A DNA stretch of 64,000 nucleotides, from contig NZ_KB889596.1 of NCBI RefSeq assembly GCF_000372745.1, positions 62,001-126,000 of the forward strand. The letters run 5' to 3'. The notes beneath the pieces are model-generated. The model saw only the letters and a list, made by a program, of their open reading frames with translations. It ran no database searches and was not told the DNA's origin. Both the position numbers and the translations under genes were made by a program. This stretch comes from Embleya scabrispora DSM 41855. GTDB lineage: Bacteria > Actinomycetota > Actinomycetes > Streptomycetales > Streptomycetaceae. The stretch's first letter is position 1. Each line of letters opens with the position of its first letter. Below, piece after piece: positions 60,279 through 64,000 of this stretch.

Positions 60279-60622
60279 GCCGGAAGTCCGCCCCGTGGGA
60301 GGTGTGGATGGCCGACCTTTCCCCCGTCGTCGGCTCGGAGCGGTCCGGTCGACGGCCGGTTGTGGTCGTCAACTCGCCGTTCTACGCCTCCTTCCCCATC
60401 GCGGTGGCGATCGTCGTGCCGCTGACCACCCAGGACCGGGGACTGCCTCATCACGTCTCGGTGTCCTCGGCGCAGTCCGGCCTCCGCCGTCGGAGTTGGG
60501 CACGCACCGACGACGTGCGGGCGGTTCCCGAACAGCGACTCATGGGACGCCCATTGGGGAGCGTCGACGATAAGGAGGCCGACGACATCCGTGCCTACCT
60601 TCGGCTGATGCTCGACATCTGA
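60275..60622 (+). CDS. MazF/PemK-family toxin (mRNA interferase)
   Basis: 115-residue toxin of the MazF fold. The start region EVWMADLSPVVGSERSGRRPVVVVN and the strand AVAIVVPLTTQDRGLPHHV are diagnostic of MazF/PemK endoribonucleases, with the catalytic Arg and Thr (SGRRPVVV and PLTT) present. It cleaves mRNA at short recognition sequences when not bound by antitoxin. GTG at 60275 overlaps the antitoxin stop. It ends 31 bases from the convergent Mrr-TerD gene. Confidence 0.9.
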   Translation: MSRKSAPWEVWMADLSPVVGSERSGRRPVVVVNSPFYASFPIAVAIVVPLTTQDRGLPHHVSVSSAQSGLRRRSWARTDDVRAVPEQRLMGRPLGSVDDKEADDIRAYLRLMLDI

Positions 60623-60653
60623 TCGGGCGACGCGCGTCGGTGGCCTTCCGGGC

Positions 60654-62768
60654 CTACTCCACCTCCACCCCGTGCGACTCGGCGACGCCGAGGAGGCCGT
60701 TGCGGAAGCCGTTGGTGGTGGGCGAGAAGGTCCAGGCGTCGTCGGTACGCACGAATGCGCCCAGGACCATGGCGGTCTCACCCGGGCGGCGGGTGGGTAC
60801 GGGGTGGTCGCCGATGCGGCGGCCGTCGGCCTGGTCGAGCCGGGTCAGCCTGGCTCCGCGCAGCGCGGCCAGGTCGCCGCTCGGAGCGCGCTCCTGGTCC
60901 ACGGCCGCGGCCAGAACCAGGCGGTCGGCCTCACGAGGGAGCAGGGTCAGATCGACCAGGAAGGCCACGCCGTCGCCGATCCGGACCGCGCCCTCGGGGC
61001 TGGCCGGATTGTTGAAGAACACGAAGTGCTCGTCGCCGAGCACCCGTCCGCGGCGGCAGACGAAGGCGCACGGGTCCAGGGGCGGCGCGTTGCCCGGTTC
61101 CCAGGCGAGTTGCACCAGGATCCGGCTGCCGGGCGCGGCGGCCGCGGCGCCGGCGGAGCCGGGACCGAGGCGCCCGCGCAGGCCGTGTTGGGCGAGCAGG
61201 CCGACCAGTTCGGGACCGGTGACCAGGCCCAGCGGCTTGTTCCGGATGAACTCGTGGCTGCCGGGGCCGAAGCCGGAGGTGGTGACCAGCAAACCCTTGT
61301 TCGCGCCGTGGTGTTGCACGGTGCCGGCCAGGTCCCGCACGGCCGTGGGCGGGACCGTGTTGCGGTAGCGCTTGACCTGCACGACGATCTTGCCGCCGCG
61401 GATCGGGTCCGGATCCACCGCGACCACGTCCACCCCCTGGTCGCCGCTGCGCGCGGTGGTCTCGACCTGCATGCCCATCCGCTTGAACAGTTCGGCGATC
61501 AGGTCCTCGAACGCGATCGGGTCCATCACGAACAGGTCCGGGTCGTCGTCGCCGGGGCGCGCCGGCGTCGGGGTGATGGTGGGAGCCGGCGTCGGGGTCG
61601 ACGTCGATGCGACGCTGTCCGCAAGCCGGCTCGGCTGCACCGGGGTGGGCCGGTCCGGGCGCGTGGACAGGTTCCCGCCCATCGCCTCCAGACACGCGAC
61701 CGCATCCACCCGATCGAGGCTGATCTGCCGGAACTCCTGGGCCTGCGCGGTCACCGTGAGCAGATACGTGCGCCCGTGTCGGCCGGTGGCGGGGTTCACC
61801 GCCTGGACGAAGCCGTTGAGCACCACCGAGTCGAGGATGCCCTCGTGGTCGGCGAAGAAGACTTCGGCCAGTATCCGGATCGCGCTCTGCGCCAGCACGT
61901 CGCGGTGGATCGTCCGCCGGTCGGTCGCAGTGCGCGCGACCTCCTTCTCCTGGTCGTCGCTCTTCACGTAGCGCACGCGGGCCACCGCCGGCACCACATC
62001 GGTCGTCGGCAGCTCGTGGTCGACCACCAACTGCCGCGCGGCGGCGTCGAAGGCCACCGTGGAATGGTCGGAGAAGCCCTCGGGCCAATCCGGCGATGCC
62101 AGCAGGACGCCCTCGAAGTAGTCCTCGATCGCCTCGGGATCGCGCGCCGCGAGTCGCCGCACCAGATCGTCGACCTGCTGGTTGCGCTGCGCGGCCAGGG
62201 CCCGCTGACCGTTCGCCCAGTCCTCGAACCGGCGGTGGTAGTCGTTGTATTGCTGCTGCCGCTCGTACTCGGCGGCCTGTGCGGCCCGCAGGTCGTGGTC
62301 GTAGCGCGCCTGCGCCTGCGCCCGGTCCTGCTCGTAGCGCGATTGTGCGCCGGGCGCGAAACTGCCCAGGCCGGACGGCGCGGCCACCTGATAGCGCGCC
62401 GGGTCGGGCATCGGGATCGGTCGGGCGAGTTCACCCGGTTGGAACGGCGGGATCTCCACGGCAGCGCGCAACCGCTCGATCCGAAAACCCGGCGCGCTCA
62501 GCCGGGCCCGAAGCACGCCCTGCAGCTCGGCCACCCGGTCCTCGATCTCGGCGGTCCGGCGCGCCACTTCGGCCTCGCGGGACTGCTGATAGGCGCGCTG
62601 CGCCTCGCGGTCGGCCCGCGCGGCGGCCTTCTGCGCCTCGCGCCGGTTGCGTTCGTCGGCTCGCAGTTGTTGCTGCCGCGCTCGCAACTCGGCCTCGCGT
62701 TGCCGTTGTTGTTGCCGCTGCAGCTCGGCCCATGCCCCCAGCACGCCGGTGCTCCGCCGACTCGCCAC
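60654..62768 (-). CDS. Coiled-coil, Mrr-type nuclease and TerD fusion protein
   Basis: 704-residue multidomain protein. Residues 1-100 form an Arg/Gln/Ala-rich coiled coil (QRQQQRQREAELRARQQQLR), about 110-400 an unassigned domain, and about 420-525 an Mrr-type restriction endonuclease core: FEDLIAELFKRMGMQVE, GDQGVDVVAVD and IVVQVKRYRN, with the catalytic D...QxK pattern intact. The final 150 residues are a TerD domain (HFVFFNNPASPEGAVRIGDG, VFLVDLTLLP-like) of the tellurite/stress resistance type. GTG at 62768 has GGAAGGG seven bases upstream. Likely role: a nuclease effector linked to TerD stress sensing, perhaps anti-phage. No methylase partner is present. Confidence 0.85.
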   Translation of the reverse strand: MASRRSTGVLGAWAELQRQQQRQREAELRARQQQLRADERNRREAQKAAARADREAQRAYQQSREAEVARRTAEIEDRVAELQGVLRARLSAPGFRIERLRAAVEIPPFQPGELARPIPMPDPARYQVAAPSGLGSFAPGAQSRYEQDRAQAQARYDHDLRAAQAAEYERQQQYNDYHRRFEDWANGQRALAAQRNQQVDDLVRRLAARDPEAIEDYFEGVLLASPDWPEGFSDHSTVAFDAAARQLVVDHELPTTDVVPAVARVRYVKSDDQEKEVARTATDRRTIHRDVLAQSAIRILAEVFFADHEGILDSVVLNGFVQAVNPATGRHGRTYLLTVTAQAQEFRQISLDRVDAVACLEAMGGNLSTRPDRPTPVQPSRLADSVASTSTPTPAPTITPTPARPGDDDPDLFVMDPIAFEDLIAELFKRMGMQVETTARSGDQGVDVVAVDPDPIRGGKIVVQVKRYRNTVPPTAVRDLAGTVQHHGANKGLLVTTSGFGPGSHEFIRNKPLGLVTGPELVGLLAQHGLRGRLGPGSAGAAAAAPGSRILVQLAWEPGNAPPLDPCAFVCRRGRVLGDEHFVFFNNPASPEGAVRIGDGVAFLVDLTLLPREADRLVLAAAVDQERAPSGDLAALRGARLTRLDQADGRRIGDHPVPTRRPGETAMVLGAFVRTDDAWTFSPTTNGFRNGLLGVAESHGVEVE

Positions 62769-62930
62769 GCTATCGCCCTTCCGCCCCGCACCCGTCCGCC
62801 CCCCGCGCTCGAACACATCCTGCCGTGTCGGACCGACCGACGCGAAGGCGGTCGGCGTCCTGGCGTGAACGCGCCTTCGGCCGCCGCCGGGAGTTCGTGC
62901 GTGCCCGCTCCCGGCGACGACCGGCCCGTG

Positions 62931-63452
62931 TCATTCGCAGCCGACTCCGTCCCCGTCGCGGTCGAGGTGCCGGCCGTAGCCGGGGTCGCCGCGGTGGATC
63001 GGCGCGGCACCCGCGGCTCGGACGGCGGCGCAGTTCTTGTAGTAGGCCGGACCGCCGCCGCCGGTGCTGCTGCCGTCGCTCGTCGTGCCGCCGGCGCCGG
63101 GGTCGCCGCCGGACGTTCCGCCGCCGGACGTACCACCGGTCGAGGAACCACCGACGGTGGAGCCGCCGTTGCCGCCGCCCGACCCGCTGCGGGGCGGCGT
63201 CGGTGCGGTGCTGCTCGGCTGCGTGGTCTTCGGCGCTGCCGTGGACGGTGCCCGGGTGGTGGGCGGCGCCGAACCGGGCGGCGCCGTGCCCGCCGGTGCG
63301 CTGCCGCTCTGCGACGGCTTGGGCCGGTCGGACTTCCCGCCCCCGTCCCCGTCGCAACCGGTCAGGGTCAGCGTCAACGTCAAGGTCGCCGTGACGATCC
63401 CGGGGAGCAGGACCGACCGGGTTTTCGGCAAACGGGTAGCCGAGATGCGCAT
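62931..63452 (-). CDS. Excalibur-domain lipoprotein
   Basis: 173-residue secreted lipoprotein. The N-terminus has a signal peptide ending in the lipobox LTLTGC (cysteine near residue 32), then a long Gly/Ser/Thr/Pro low-complexity linker, and a C-terminal excalibur calcium-binding domain: YYKNCAAVRAAGAAPIHRGD with DRDGDGVGCE. Ca2+ binding at the cell surface is expected. The ATG at 63452 is preferred because the upstream part is not a signal peptide; a G-rich ribosome-binding site lies about nine bases upstream. Function unknown. Confidence 0.88.
   Translation of the reverse strand: MRISATRLPKTRSVLLPGIVTATLTLTLTLTGCDGDGGGKSDRPKPSQSGSAPAGTAPPGSAPPTTRAPSTAAPKTTQPSSTAPTPPRSGSGGGNGGSTVGGSSTGGTSGGGTSGGDPGAGGTTSDGSSTGGGGPAYYKNCAAVRAAGAAPIHRGDPGYGRHLDRDGDGVGCE

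Positions 63453-64000
<548 letters not shown>

Overview
The window looks like chromosomal DNA from a high-GC actinomycete of the Streptomyces type. It carries RbpA (the actinobacterial RNA polymerase-binding protein) behind a promoter matching the sigma-R consensus, an actinobacterial PriA without a Walker A motif, many GTG starts, GC-rich terminator hairpins without U-tracts, and an FMN-riboswitch riboflavin operon. From memory, the gene order rbpA, fxsA, ppm, CbxX-type AAA ATPase, hisG/hisE, rib operon, rpe, rsmB, fmt, def, priA resembles the part of the Streptomyces coelicolor chromosome that contains rbpA (SCO1421). The species cannot be named from sequence alone. No rRNA, tRNA, CRISPR array or complete insertion sequence was found.

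Bases 1-14700 are accessory or regulatory in character: an aldo-keto reductase (cut at the left edge), a MarR/MFS divergent pair, a beta-propeller lactonase, a TetR/DrrAB-type exporter unit with an AT-rich operator, a WYL regulator facing an SRPBCC protein, a DedA protein, a run of three GNAT acetyltransferases mixed with a PPOX-type flavin protein and an NAD(P)-binding protein, a 440-residue protein with two helix-turn-helix segments, and a flavodoxin-like reductase. Bases 15031-20126 hold two small membrane proteins, an FtsK-like ATPase and a GAF/SpoIIE/HATPase phosphatase. A 29-bp perfect inverted repeat lies just before the ATPase gene.

Bases 20400-43600 contain rbpA, a translationally coupled lnt-ppm-fxsA set (lipoprotein N-acylation and polyprenol-phosphate mannose synthesis), a MocR/YczE divergent pair, an amidohydrolase, Lrp, a degenerate tyrosine recombinase, a CaiB/BaiF CoA-transferase, a DUF3050 protein, an M24 peptidase, an acyl-CoA dehydrogenase with a MarR gene, a PucR-type regulator, a TPR-AAA ATPase of the CbxX/EccA type and a PoxB-type pyruvate oxidase.

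Bases 43600-60000 are mostly housekeeping. A minus-strand riboflavin operon (FMN riboswitch, ribD, ribE, ribM/pnuC-like, ribBA, ribH) runs on into hisE and hisG. Then come rpe, a methyltransferase preceded by two abutting palindromes, a rhomboid-like protein, def-fmt-rsmB, an ECF sigma factor with an overlapping membrane partner, and priA. Bases 60000-63500 form a small stress or defence-like patch: a MazEF-like toxin-antitoxin pair, a large protein joining a coiled coil, an Mrr-type nuclease domain and a TerD domain, and an excalibur-domain lipoprotein. The window ends inside a proline iminopeptidase gene.

At least nine genes share one start architecture: a TAnnnT box ending 6-8 nt before the start codon and no Shine-Dalgarno sequence, which implies leaderless transcripts. 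The least familiar objects are the Mrr-TerD fusion, the long inverted repeat, a possible small RNA at 38797-38873, and the tandem operators at 51366-51395.
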